DNA of 64,000 nucleotides, taken from NCBI GenBank assembly GCA_019309545.1, contig JAFDGA010000004.1, positions 97,025-161,024 of the forward strand, written 5' to 3'. The notes beneath the pieces are model-generated. The model was not told the origin of the DNA and searched no databases. It saw only the letters and a list, made by a program, of their open reading frames with translations. Origin of the DNA: Deltaproteobacteria bacterium. Its GTDB lineage: Bacteria > Desulfobacterota > Desulfobaccia > Desulfobaccales > Desulfobaccaceae. Of the stretch, positions 18,891 to 26,794 are shown one piece after another. The translations under genes and the position numbers were made by a program. Each line of letters starts with the position of its first letter. The stretch's first letter is position 1.

Positions 18891-19676
18891 TTATAATTTC
18901 TGAAAATATTCGTTAAGGTTACTACGCAGCCGAGCAATCGCCTGGCTGTGTTTTTGGGAAATCCGGGACTCAGTATAGCCCATGATTTCACCGATTTCCT
19001 TCATAGTCAGTTCCTCATAATAATAAAGCGAGATCAATAATTTTTCCTTATCTGGCAAAGATTCGATGGCGCGCACAATTTCCGCGCGCAGTTCCGAGAA
19101 ATAGAGGGTAATAAAAGGATCTCGAGAGCTTTCATCCTGGAGAATTTCATAAATTTCATCTTCGGATAATTCTGGAAAGCTACGCCAGAAGGAATCAATA
19201 TCTATCACCGATACCGTTTTGGTTTCATCTAAGAGATGGTAGAATTCTTCTAAAGTCAGTCCGAGAGAAGCTGCAACCTCTTCAGCTTCTGCGGGTCGAC
19301 CGAGTTCTTTTTGGAGATCGGCATAAGCTTTTTCCACCATGCTGCTTTTCTTGCGGACCGAGCGCGGAATCCAATCGAGGCTACGCAATTCATCTAAGAT
19401 CGCGCCTTTTATTCGAAATTCCGCATATGTTTTAAAGTCGATATTTCTCCGTGGATCAAATTTCTGAATGGCATCGAGTAGTCCCACCATTCCGGAACTG
19501 ATTAAATCATCCAGAGATATATGAGGGGGCAGGCGTAAGGCGATGCGACTGGCGATATATTTAATCAGGGGGACATATTGGACCACCATCCGTTCTTGCC
19601 ATTCTGAGTCAGGCTTTTCGGGCCAGTCATACTGGGGCAGAGGTTGGATCTGTTGTATGGCCATATGTTTTTCCAT
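18891..19676 (-). CDS. fliA: RNA polymerase sigma-28 factor for flagellar genes
   Basis: About 261 residues with sigma-70 regions 2, 3 and 4: VPLIKYIASRIALRLPPHIS, LDDLISSGMVGLLDAIQKFDP and FKTYAEFRIKGAILDELRSLDW (region 2), IPRSVRKKSSMVEKAYADLQ then GRPAEAEEVAASLGL (region 3), and LPDKEKLLISLYYYEELTMK with EIGEIMGYTESRISQKHSQA (region 4 helix-turn-helix). These are characteristic of FliA/WhiG. The start is ATG 19676, 9 nt after AAGGAG; a TTG at 19694 is in frame but overlaps the ribosome site. It follows flhG by 26 nt. No other flagellar gene is in the window. Confidence 0.94.
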   Translation of the reverse strand: MEKHMAIQQIQPLPQYDWPEKPDSEWQERMVVQYVPLIKYIASRIALRLPPHISLDDLISSGMVGLLDAIQKFDPRRNIDFKTYAEFRIKGAILDELRSLDWIPRSVRKKSSMVEKAYADLQKELGRPAEAEEVAASLGLTLEEFYHLLDETKTVSVIDIDSFWRSFPELSEDEIYEILQDESSRDPFITLYFSELRAEIVRAIESLPDKEKLLISLYYYEELTMKEIGEIMGYTESRISQKHSQAIARLRSNLNEYFQKL

Positions 19677-19702
19677 GATCGGGTACTCCTTCAAAGGGCT
19701 CC

Positions 19703-20587
19703 TTAAACCTTAAGTGTGGCCAGACGTCGCCAAAAAAATTTGATATTCCCATCAAGTTCTGGACTTGGGTTCATTTCTAATAATCTGTGGGCTATTTCTG
19801 TAAAACACCGGCTTGCCGAGCAACGCGGGAAAAGTTCCGTTACGGCCTGTTGTTTCAATATGGCTTTAGGGATGGCCCCGTCTTGAGGAATAAAGCCCAA
19901 ATAATCAATGGCTACCTCTCCGCCCAGAAAGCGATCGGCAATCATGGTTAGATTACGGTAGACAACCTCAGCCTCTTTGGGCTGGGAAAGGTAATTGATC
20001 AACAGTTTGAAACGCTTTTCGGCATACTTGGTAACCAGGACTTTGATCAGGGCATACGCATCGGTAACCGAAGTTGGTTCATTTTTGACCACGACGATCC
20101 GTTCTTGGGCAGCAATATTGAAATAAAGCACATTACTGGAGATGCCAGCCCCGGTATCAATCAATACGATGTCCAAGTTCTCAGAGTAGTTATCCAGCTC
20201 ATTTAAGAGAAAAAGTTTTTGGCTCCTGTCCAGTTCGGCCATATCCTGAAAACCTGAGGCGGCCGGAAGGATTTTCATGCCGCACGGACATTCGATGATT
20301 ACCTCGGCTAATTTTTTTTGGCCGGAAAAGACGTCCTTGATATTAAACCGGGGAGATAATCCCAACAGGACATCAATGTTTGCCAAACCCAGATCAGCAT
20401 CGATGATCAGCACTTTCTTACCCAAACGGGTGAGTACCAAACCCAAATTGACCACAATGTTGGACTTCCCCACACCACCTTTGCCGCTGGTTACGGCAAT
20501 CACTCGTGGTCGCAGGTCGGAATCCAGCGCCACTTGGTTAAACAGACCGTCTTTATAACTCACCGAACTCTTTAAACTCGGATCCAT
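19703..20587 (-). CDS. flhG: FlhG/FleN (YlxH) MinD-like ATPase, flagellar number regulator
   Basis: A 294-residue SIMIBI ATPase. Visible: VTSGKGGVGKSNIVVNLGLVL (deviant Walker A KGGVGKS near residue 35), VLIIDADLGLANIDVLLGL (Walker A' and switch I), VLIDTGAGISSNVLYF (switch II) and VVVKNEPTSVTDAYALIKVL, which separates FlhG from MinD. Partnered with the SRP-type GTPase FlhF, FlhG controls flagellar number and placement in polar flagellates. It lies directly upstream of fliA, the usual pairing in many proteobacteria, but flhF and flhA are not upstream here: 650 nt of noncoding DNA follows instead. Confidence 0.92.
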   Translation of the reverse strand: MDPSLKSSVSYKDGLFNQVALDSDLRPRVIAVTSGKGGVGKSNIVVNLGLVLTRLGKKVLIIDADLGLANIDVLLGLSPRFNIKDVFSGQKKLAEVIIECPCGMKILPAASGFQDMAELDRSQKLFLLNELDNYSENLDIVLIDTGAGISSNVLYFNIAAQERIVVVKNEPTSVTDAYALIKVLVTKYAEKRFKLLINYLSQPKEAEVVYRNLTMIADRFLGGEVAIDYLGFIPQDGAIPKAILKQQAVTELFPRCSASRCFTEIAHRLLEMNPSPELDGNIKFFWRRLATLKV

Positions 20588-21243
20588 TCGAACCTCTAAA
20601 TCAACAAGATATGAGGCCTTCCAATTGCTCCAGGACCTTTACTCTGACCTGGCCCACTGTTCCGTCAAAATATCAGCCTTATTTTTTAAGCTGCCCGGCT
20701 CCTAACCGGCCAAGGGAACGACGCTCAAAAAGAGAACCAAATCCAGGATTAATCAGCTTTTTTTGCCAGAGTGTCTCTATCCCCAATCGTGGCTAGTTTG
20801 CTTTTTCCCGTCTGTGCCGGCTTTTAATTCTTTTGGTGGTTATCTTGATGAGCAATCATTGTGCCAGAAGGGGAAAAATGTTCCGGCTGACAAAAATAAT
20901 CAAAGATATTCATTAGATATATGTATGAAGCTTAGGTCCGCAGCAGGCCGCGGCCGCCATCAACCACCGTCAAAGATCCATGTTGCCGTCAAAGAATTGA
21001 CAGGGAAGGATAAACATGAAGGGTAATTAATTTGAAATTATTAAAAATTGAGGACGGGGAGAGCGACGAAGTGCTTTGACTGGGGGCGCCATTAAGTAAG
21101 GTTTAAACCGGTATAAATGCCTATACTTATAAACTTGGAAGCCGGGCAAATGGTAAAGTATATACTTAAAAATAAATGATGGTTATATTTTCTGATTTTA
21201 AGAATTGGTGTCGGCTTCCTTGACTTCCGGCGAAAAAATTTGC
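20588..21243. other. Long intergenic region upstream of flhG and the riboswitch
   Basis: About 656 nt without a recognised gene. The left end should hold the leftward flhG promoter. The right half is AT-rich with TATACTTATA (21122-21131) and a perfect 12-bp palindrome, AAGTATATACTT (21156-21167), which could be an operator or simply AT-rich DNA. An 87-codon rightward frame (20763-21026) has no ribosome site and no family resemblance and is not called. Confidence 0.5.
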
Positions 21244-21272
21244 TTGACAGTCCCCCTCTAGCGTGTTAAAAA
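21244..21272 (+). promoter_or_regulatory. Promoter driving the cobalamin riboswitch RNA
   Basis: TTGACA at 21244-21249 with a TTAAAA-like -10 at about 21267-21272 (17-nt spacer), immediately before the riboswitch aptamer. The -35 is a perfect consensus; the -10 is weak. Transcription would start at the 5' edge of the aptamer, as expected for a riboswitch leader. Confidence 0.55.
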
Positions 21273-21450
21273 GGGACAACTTACAGGCCCCGAGGGGTTA
21301 AAAGGGAAGACGGTGCAAATCCGTCGCGGTCCCGCCGCTGTAACCGGGGACGAAACCAGCATCAAGCCACTGGCCTGATAGAGGGGTTGGGAAGGCGCTG
21401 GAAGTAGAAAGAGCCGGGAGCCAGAAGACCTGCCTGTAATAAATAAGCGA
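21273..21450 (+). promoter_or_regulatory. Cobalamin (adenosylcobalamin-type) riboswitch
   Basis: Contains the conserved core of the cobalamin riboswitch in order: GACGGTGCAAATCCGTCGCG (21309 on), GGTCCCGCCGCTGTAACCGG, the B12 box AGCCACTGG (21365-21373), GGGAAGGCGC (21389-21398), then GAGCCGGGAGCCAGAAGACC and TGCCTGT. It binds B12 coenzyme and normally turns off B12 synthesis, transport or B12-independent isozyme genes. An expression platform follows: TTGAGG at 21486-21491 can pair with CCTCAA of the terminator stem at 21513-21518, giving an antiterminator alternative. Oddly, no recognisable gene lies downstream on this strand. Confidence 0.95.
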
Positions 21451-21512
21451 AGCAAGCTGCCGTCGGAGCCGCCCCTTCGTAATGGTTGAGGACCAAGAAA
21501 ACTGGGTGCAAT

Positions 21513-21549
21513 CCTCAATTCTCAGCAACGAGAATTGAGGTTTTTTTTT
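21513..21549 (+). terminator. Rho-independent terminator of the riboswitch expression platform
   Basis: Perfect 11-bp stem CCTCAATTCTC/GAGAATTGAGG with loop AGCAAC, followed by nine T residues (21541-21549). It lies 60 nt after the aptamer, where a transcriptional-attenuation riboswitch has its terminator. Confidence 0.93.
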
Positions 21550-21634
21550 AGTTGAACAAAGGCTGATAAACCTGGCACCGCCAAGAAATGATTTTAATCC
21601 TGGGGCACTTCCGCCCTCTCCTTATCCTCGGCGC

Positions 21635-21710
21635 CCTGTCGGCCCGGCTCATCCTTTCACCAATAACCCTGCTGCAGGGCAAGTGATGGCGGATGAGCCG
21701 GGCTGACAGG
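21635..21710. repeat. 20-bp inverted repeat (19/20) with inner palindrome
   Basis: The left arm at 21635-21654 (CCTGTCGGCCCGGCTCATCC) pairs with the right arm at 21691-21710, with one mismatch. The 36-nt loop contains a second palindrome, CCCTGC-T-GCAGGG (21667-21679). ATTTT follows the right arm on the plus strand. It lies between the riboswitch terminator and the convergent 3' end of the methyltransferase gene. It could be a terminator for riboswitch read-through, a structured RNA, or a MITE-like remnant. Confidence 0.75.
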
Positions 21711-21776
21711 ATTTTCCCTCCAAGCCGTTTTCCAGAAGGTGCTTTTGCTGGCAAGAGGTCTAAATTCTGGGGCTGA

Positions 21777-22430
21777 TTAAGGGCGTTGGGGTCTGATTTC
21801 CGCCCGCCAGAAGATGTGATGGACTTTTTCTATTTGCCAAAAAGGTGCTCCGGCTTGCTGACAGGCCCATTCAAAATCTTGAGCCCGGAGAGCGGAGTGG
21901 AGGGCCACAAGCCGTATGGCCGTGAAGGTCAGATAAAAACTCTGATGCTGCTGGCGGGCAAAGGCGCGAATCTCCACAATCCCGGCGTTCCGGTCTAATT
22001 CATATAACCAGGCCCGCCCCTCGGGTTTGAGAACCCGCAACAATTCTTGCAGCCCCAGGCTCGGGTTTCTCCAATGATGATAACTCATCGTGGCCACCGC
22101 CAGATCAAAGACTTGGGCCGGAAAGGGCAAAGCGGTGGCAGTGGCGGCCAGCACTGCCACCCGATCACTAAGGTGGGCTTGGAGCAGACGACGGTGCGCC
22201 AGAGTAACCATTGGCGGGGACAGATCCAAACCCAGGGCCCGGATATCAGTCCTTTGGGTGGCCAACCCCAGCAGGAGCCGGCCCGGCCCTGTACCGATAT
22301 CCAGCAGCAAACCACCGGGGGGTAGCGCCTTCTGCAAATCTTCCCCCAACAGGCGGTATAATCGCCGAAAATAAGAATTATCACTAATCCAGTCATAATA
22401 ATAGGCAAAAGGACCAGGAATCGCTTCCAT
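21777..22430 (-). CDS. Class I SAM-dependent methyltransferase (UbiE-like)
   Basis: About 217 residues. The SAM-binding fold is clear: LLLDIGTGPGRLLLGLA (motif I near residues 40-55), RALGLDLSPPMVTLAHRRL (motif II), LPFPAQVFDLAVATMSYHHW (motif IV) and GLQELLRVLKPEGRAWLYELD. It most resembles the Methyltransf_11/UbiE group; the substrate is unknown. The start is ATG 22430 (MEAIPGPFAYYYDWI), just before the domain. The frame continues upstream without family similarity, and that extension overlaps a tRNA-like sequence, arguing against a longer protein. Confidence 0.82.
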   Translation of the reverse strand: MEAIPGPFAYYYDWISDNSYFRRLYRLLGEDLQKALPPGGLLLDIGTGPGRLLLGLATQRTDIRALGLDLSPPMVTLAHRRLLQAHLSDRVAVLAATATALPFPAQVFDLAVATMSYHHWRNPSLGLQELLRVLKPEGRAWLYELDRNAGIVEIRAFARQQHQSFYLTFTAIRLVALHSALRAQDFEWACQQAGAPFWQIEKVHHIFWRAEIRPQRP

Positions 22431-22758
22431 ATCGGTATCCCCAGGCTGGTCTGCACCATTCAGCGAGTTTGATGGTTGTAAGTTTTCCTGGTTTATATCA
22501 CATCTTCCCGAAAAAAGCTGGCCCACCGCCCTGGGCCTTAGGTTAGAATCCTGGCTTTCCCTAGACAAGGAATGGAGAAGGCCCGGGCATCTGCATATCT
22601 TAAACAAATTCCTTGCATTAAAGGCAAATAGTGAATTATAATTTTGATTACAGGTGATGGTCAGCCCAGGTAGTTTTTCATAGCCGCCCTAAAGGGGACG
22701 GAGAACAGAGCTTGGTTCTGGGCTGCGTCTTGACAATAACATAGTTTAAGGAGAGCCC
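22431..22758. other. Intergenic region between methyltransferase and ihfA
   Basis: About 328 nt holding divergent promoters. Near 22535-22560 a sequence resembles the 3' half of a tRNA (T-arm loop TTAGAAT flanked by TTAGG/CCTGG, then CTTTCCC), but no matching 5' acceptor strand is found upstream, so it is at best a decayed fragment. A TTGACA near 22730 is too close to the ihfA start codon to serve as its -35. Confidence 0.4.
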
Positions 22759-23058
22759 ATGCCACTGACCAAGGCAGCCCTGGTGCAGGTACTTTTTGAG
22801 AAGGAAATTTTGCCTAAGGCAGAGGCCGCCCGCGCCGTTGATAGTGTATTCGGTCTGATCAAACAGGCCTTGGCCTCTGGAGACGATGTGCTCATCAGTG
22901 GTTTTGGGAAATGGACGGTGAAAGACAAAAAAGAACGCCGGGGCCGCAACCCTCAGACCGGTCAGGATCTAACCATAAATGCGCGGCGGGTAGTGACTTT
23001 TAAGGCATCCGGGGTTCTGCGCCGCTTAATCAGCGAACCACCCGCCAAACCATCATAA
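22759..23058 (+). CDS. ihfA: Integration host factor alpha-type DNA-bending protein
   Basis: A 99-residue HU/IHF family protein that bends DNA in promoters, replication and recombination. It starts MPLTKAALVQVLFEKEILPK and contains VLISGFGKWTVKDKKERRGR and the signature GRNPQTGQDLTI (the beta arm that enters the minor groove, with the Pro that intercalates), then RRVVTFKASGVLRRLI. The RRGRNPQTG arm and long C-terminal helix fit IHF-alpha better than HU. AAGGAG lies 8 nt before the ATG. tRNA-Gln follows 27 nt downstream. Confidence 0.93.
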   Translation: MPLTKAALVQVLFEKEILPKAEAARAVDSVFGLIKQALASGDDVLISGFGKWTVKDKKERRGRNPQTGQDLTINARRVVTFKASGVLRRLISEPPAKPS

Positions 23059-23085
23059 AAAGTCAATCTACCCAGGCCAACCTGA

Positions 23086-23159
23086 TGGGGGATCGTCCAA
23101 CGGCAGGACTGCGGACTTTGGATCCGCCAATGGAGGTTCGAATCCTCCTCCCCCAGCCA
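23086..23159 (+). tRNA. tRNA-Gln (anticodon TTG)
   Basis: A 74-nt cloverleaf: acceptor stem TGGGGGA/TCCCCCA with discriminator G and encoded CCA; D-arm around GTCC...GGAC; anticodon stem GCGGA/TCCGC enclosing loop CTTTGGA, anticodon TTG, decoding CAA as glutamine; T-arm GGAGG-TTCGAAT-CCTCC. It lies just downstream of ihfA on the same strand and may be co-transcribed with it. Confidence 0.97.
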
Positions 23160-23277
23160 TAGTGAGCACTTTTTTCCTCAAACTTAGAAAGTCACCTTAT
23201 ATCCAGCGGTTTTTCATATCGAACTCCTTTGTGTAATTTTTGGTGAGGGCAGGACCGGCATGGCAAGCCTGCAAGAT

Positions 23278-23634
23278 TCAATGCTTTTTGTATATCCGAC
23301 CCTTCAGGCCATCGAGGCGTTGGCGCATCTCTTGCAATTGTTTTTGATGCTGCGATTGGCTCTGAGGGCCTTGGGGACCGCACATCTGTTGCATTATCTG
23401 CCCCATCTGGTTCATTATTTCCTGCATTTGCTGTTGCTGGACCGGGTCCATCGGTTGGCCCATCATCTGGTGCATTTCCTGTATCAGGCCGGACATCATC
23501 CCCATATTGTGCTGCATGCCAGGTCCCATCATTTGGTGGTGCTGACCAGGACCGCCATGCATCTGAGCCAGTAGTCCGGCGGGAGAGAGCATTATACTTG
23601 TCGCCACCAGAATTGAGAAAATCTTACGTCCCAT
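23278..23634 (-). CDS. Secreted Met/His/Gln-rich small protein, possible copper binder
   Basis: A 118-residue exported protein. The signal peptide (about 1-23, ending SPAGLLAQ) is followed by dense Met, His and Gln runs (MHGGPGQHHQMMGPGMQHNM, EMHQMMGQPM, QQQQMQEIMNQMGQIMQQM) and a basic C-terminal helix. Met/His-rich periplasmic proteins often bind Cu(I) or Ag(I). The gene lies directly downstream of a copper-type P-ATPase gene on the same strand (about 166 nt), which supports a metal role. GGAGG 5 nt before ATG supports the start. No Pfam family is claimed. Confidence 0.7.
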   Translation of the reverse strand: MGRKIFSILVATSIMLSPAGLLAQMHGGPGQHHQMMGPGMQHNMGMMSGLIQEMHQMMGQPMDPVQQQQMQEIMNQMGQIMQQMCGPQGPQSQSQHQKQLQEMRQRLDGLKGRIYKKH

Positions 23635-23800
23635 AACGTCCTCCGATCTTTCTTTATCAATGGATTGAGAAGAAATAGATTGAATCTATCCACCAGCTGG
23701 ATTAACATAAATCCGGCCCTACTCCCTTTTTTCACCAGGTGTTAATTATTCCAAAACTCTGGACCGCACTGAGCATGTCACCAAAGTCTGGAATAAACGG

Positions 23801-26134
23801 TTACAGAAAGAGGCGCCGCAGGCGGAGGGCGTTGCCTACAACTGACACGGAACTGAAGCTCATGGCCGCGGCCGCGATGATCGGGCTGAGCAGGATGCCG
23901 AAGAACGGATAAAGGACGCCGGCCGCGATCGGAATCCCCAGCGAATTATAGACAAAGGCAAAGAACAGGTTCTGCTTAATGTTCCGCATGGTGGCCCGGC
24001 TGAGATGGCGAGCGCGGGCGATACCGTTAAGATCCCCCTTGATCAGCGTGACCCCGGCGCTTTCCATGGCCACATCGGTGCCGGTCCCCATTGCAATCCC
24101 GACCTGGGCCTGGGCCAGAGCCGGAGCATCATTGATGCCGTCCCCGGCCATGGCGACCATCCGGCCCTCGGCCTGAAGATGTTTTACCGCTTCCGCCTTC
24201 TGATCAGGCAGGACCTCAGGAATAACCTCGTCGATCCCCAGTTTTTGCGCTACCGCCTGGGCGGTAGTCTGGCTATCACCGGTAAGCATGACGATCCGGA
24301 TACCATCCTGATGCAGCTGGGCAATGGCTTCCGGGGTAGTCGCTTTGATAGGATCCGCGACCCCGACCAACCCTGCAACCTGGCCGTCTATGGCCACGAA
24401 CATCACGGTTTGGCCGTCATGGCGTAAAGACTCCGCCGTTCTGGCCAGGTCCCCGGGGTCAAAACCCAGGTCCGCCAACAGCCGCCGATTCCCCAGAGCC
24501 CCACGATGTCCGTCGACTCGTCCAGTAACGCCCTTCCCCGAAACGTACTCGAATGATTCTGCTTCAGCAAATTCGATCTGGCGTTCCTGGGCACCATTGA
24601 CGATAGCCGCGGCCAGTGGGTGCTCGCTCCCGCGCTCCAGGCTGGCCGCCAGACGCAGCAGGGTTGATTCCTCCACCCCATGAACCGGCGACACCGTCAC
24701 GAGCTTGGGCTTGCCTTCGGTCAGTGTCCCGGTCTTATCCACCACGAGGGTATCAACCTTACGCATCACCTCAATGGCCTCGGCGTTTTTAAAAAGCACC
24801 CCCAAGGTGGCACCTTTGCCGGTCGCCACCATAATGGACATCGGTGTGGCCAGCCCTAGAGCGCAGGGACAGGCAATAATCAGCACGGCCACGGCGTTGA
24901 TAACCGCATGCGCCAAGCGTGGCTCCGGCCCGATCTGAGCCCAGACGATGAAGGTGACGATCGCCGCCAGGATCACAGCCGGAACAAAGTAGCTCGCCGC
25001 GACATCGGCCACTCTCTGGATGGGCGCCCGGCTGCGCTGGGCTTCGGCCACCCTCTCCACGATCTGGGCCAGCAGGGTTTCGCCGCCGACCCGTTCGGCC
25101 CGCATAATGAGGGAGCCGCTGCCATTCACTGTAGCCCCGATCACCCGACTGCCCGGCTCCTTTTCCGCCGGGATAGGTTCCCCGCTGACCATGGATTCAT
25201 CAACTGAGCTCCGGCCTTCCAGGACCACTCCGTCTACCGGCACCTTTTCGCCCGGCCGAACCCGCAGGCGGTCACCGACCTGCACCTGGTCCAAAGGAAT
25301 GTCCTCTTCCGTCCTATCCTCCCGAATGATCCGGGCGGTCTTGGGGGCCAGACCGAGGAGGGCCTTGAGCGCGGCGCTGGTCTGGCCGCGGGCCTTGAGT
25401 TCCAACACCTGGCCCAATAGCACCAGGGTGACGATCATGGCCGCGGCCTCAAAATATACCCCCACCTCGCCCGCCGGGTCCCGGAAAGAAGCCGGGAAGA
25501 GGTTGGGAAACAGCTGAGCCACCACGCTGTACCAGTAAGCAACTGAAACTCCCAGCCCGATGAGGGTAAACATGTTGAGAATGCGGTTGCGGACCGATTG
25601 CACGGCTCGCACCAGAAAGGGCCAGCCTGCCCAGAGCACCACCGGGGTGGCCAGGGCTAGCTCCAGCCAACCCAAGACTTCCCGGGAAGCCAGGCGCTCC
25701 AGGGGACGGCCGGGGAAATGGTGGCCCATGGCGATGATCGCCACTGGCAGGGTAAGCACTACTGCTACCGCGAAGCGGCGGCGCATATCCACTAATTCTG
25801 GATTTTCCTCTTCTGCTAGCGAGACGGTGCGCGGCTCCAATGCCATGCCGCACTTCGGGCAACTGCCCGGCTCTGACTGCTGCACTTCGGGGTGCATGGG
25901 GCAGGTGTAAAGGACCCCCGGAGCCCCCGCTTTTGCACTGGTAGTTTCTTTGCTGGTTTCAAGGTCTAGGTATTGACTGGGATTAACTTGAAACTTTTTC
26001 AGGCAGTGGGCGCAACAGAACAGGTACTCCTGGCTCTCGTAAGTGAGCCGATGGTGGCTGTCCGGTGACACCTGCATGCCGCAGACCGGATCGCGGTAAT
26101 TAACTGGATTAGCAGACTTCTCATTATTGGTCAT
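23801..26134 (-). CDS. copA: Copper/silver-translocating P1B-type ATPase with YHS and heavy-metal-binding domains
   Basis: A 777-residue inner-membrane exporter. In order: an N-terminal YHS-like domain ([10 protein letters not shown], then [12 protein letters not shown], about 14-58), a heavy-metal-binding domain ([20 protein letters not shown], about 75-100), eight predicted membrane segments, the actuator loop with [12 protein letters not shown], the ion-channel motif [10 protein letters not shown], the phosphorylation site [10 protein letters not shown], the nucleotide-binding SEHPLAAAI (the P1B HP motif), and [19 protein letters not shown] plus the HP motif indicates Cu(I)/Ag(I) export. 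The classical CXXC ferredoxin-like metal domain is replaced by YHS+HMBD, as in SilP/CopF-type pumps. It is probably paired with the downstream Met/His-rich secreted protein. Confidence 0.95.
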   Translation of the reverse strand: MTNNEKSANPVNYRDPVCGMQVSPDSHHRLTYESQEYLFCCAHCLKKFQVNPSQYLDLETSKETTSAKAGAPGVLYTCPMHPEVQQSEPGSCPKCGMALEPRTVSLAEEENPELVDMRRRFAVAVVLTLPVAIIAMGHHFPGRPLERLASREVLGWLELALATPVVLWAGWPFLVRAVQSVRNRILNMFTLIGLGVSVAYWYSVVAQLFPNLFPASFRDPAGEVGVYFEAAAMIVTLVLLGQVLELKARGQTSAALKALLGLAPKTARIIREDRTEEDIPLDQVQVGDRLRVRPGEKVPVDGVVLEGRSSVDESMVSGEPIPAEKEPGSRVIGATVNGSGSLIMRAERVGGETLLAQIVERVAEAQRSRAPIQRVADVAASYFVPAVILAAIVTFIVWAQIGPEPRLAHAVINAVAVLIIACPCALGLATPMSIMVATGKGATLGVLFKNAEAIEVMRKVDTLVVDKTGTLTEGKPKLVTVSPVHGVEESTLLRLAASLERGSEHPLAAAIVNGAQERQIEFAEAESFEYVSGKGVTGRVDGHRGALGNRRLLADLGFDPGDLARTAESLRHDGQTVMFVAIDGQVAGLVGVADPIKATTPEAIAQLHQDGIRIVMLTGDSQTTAQAVAQKLGIDEVIPEVLPDQKAEAVKHLQAEGRMVAMAGDGINDAPALAQAQVGIAMGTGTDVAMESAGVTLIKGDLNGIARARHLSRATMRNIKQNLFFAFVYNSLGIPIAAGVLYPFFGILLSPIIAAAAMSFSSVSVVGNALRLRRLFL

Positions 26135-26349
26135 AGTCCTTATATCTCGAAAACCTGGGTGGTTATCCTTTGCCTTAGGCGGTAATCGGGCAAACGCCTT
26201 AAAGGCGTGTACGCATATTAAACAGCACCAAAGCGTAATTTTAACGGAAATTTGACCTCATTGCTGACCTCCTTTTTTAAGAGATTTTAACCTGGTTCTA
26301 CCTGAGGTCCTAAAAAAAACTATCATCCACCGGAACTTTTTTTATCACC
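26135..26349. other. Upstream region of copA
   Basis: Leftward promoter region. Reading toward copA, GGAGG is followed by a six-codon frame (ATG at 26261, stop ending at 26241), then a palindromic ACGCCTTTAAGGCGT element near 26200. A TTTAATATG stretch could be a -10. The short frame might be a leader peptide or chance; no regulator site is recognised. Confidence 0.35.
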
Positions 26350-26440
26350 CGGAGCATTTACAAGATTTATTTGAAGGGAGGGTCTGAGGACCACCGGCCT
26401 CTCCTCCTCCCTTAAGCACCCCTCCCACCCCCCCTGATAC
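26350..26440 (+). repeat. Dispersed intergenic repeat, copy 2
   Basis: Begins CGGAGCATTTACAAGATTTA then TTTGAAGGGAGGG, followed by CCACCGGCC, CTCCTCCTCCCTTAAGCACC and CCTCCCACCCCCC. It shares the block order of the other copies: GGAGCATTTA, AAG, TTATTTGA, G-run, C-run ending CCTCCCA(A)CCCCCC. A further C-rich/G-rich stretch follows at 26466-26510. It lies between the divergent copA and the coiled-coil gene. Confidence 0.7.
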
Positions 26441-26544
26441 CAAGTTGCGATCAAAGAGCTAAAATGCCCCCTCACCCTCGCCCTTTCCCCCCAGCGGGGG
26501 ATAAAGGATAAAATTACTCAATTGAAAGCCAATCGGTATAAGCT

Positions 26545-26774
26545 ATGGCACCCCCAAAAGTCTATTGGGTACAGGTAATGAATCGGCTAAAGGAAGTGGA
26601 GACCGAAATCGAGAAGTTAAAATCCGGTGCCGCCCAGATGGAAACGGCCGAAAAGAGAGATTCGACGAGTTGATTAAAAATCTGCAGACCAGTAAAGCGG
26701 TGGTAGAAGAAGAGCTGATGGAGCTGGTGGAGTCCAAGGCCTGGGGAAAAAATATCCCCAGGCCGAGGGGTTAG
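26545..26774 (+). pseudogene. Small coiled-coil protein gene broken by a -1 frameshift
   Basis: The frame starting ATG 26545 encodes MAPPKVYWVQVMNRLKEVET, EIEKLKSGAAQMETAEK and then stops at 26671-26673. The frame one base back continues the same heptad pattern: KERFDELIKNLQTSKAVVEE, ELMELVESKAWG, ending at 26774. The two halves join smoothly near 26655 (GAAAAGAGAG) into one Lys/Glu/Leu-rich coiled coil of about 75 residues, so this is one gene with a single-base indel, a sequencing error, or programmed slippage at the A-run. It is convergent with cooC (21 nt between 3' ends). Confidence 0.65.
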
Positions 26775-26794
26775 ATCTGTGTTTTCCTAAAAAA

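Noticed and set aside
20763..21026. 87-codon rightward frame in the flhG upstream region
   Set aside because: No ribosome site, no family resemblance and unremarkable composition; probably chance.
22535..22565. tRNA-like T-arm and 3' acceptor strand
   Set aside because: The T-loop lacks the standard TTC and no matching 5' acceptor strand, D-arm or anticodon arm is found upstream, so it is not called as a tRNA. It explains the misleading SQDSNLRP-like peptide in the extended methyltransferase frame.
22730..22740. TTGACA as -35 of ihfA
   Set aside because: It lies about 25 nt before the start codon, leaving no room for a -10 and leader.
26640..26665. Programmed -1 frameshift site in the coiled-coil gene
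   Set aside because: The sequence is not an X XXY YYZ heptamer and no downstream stimulatory stem was seen, so a simple indel is more likely.
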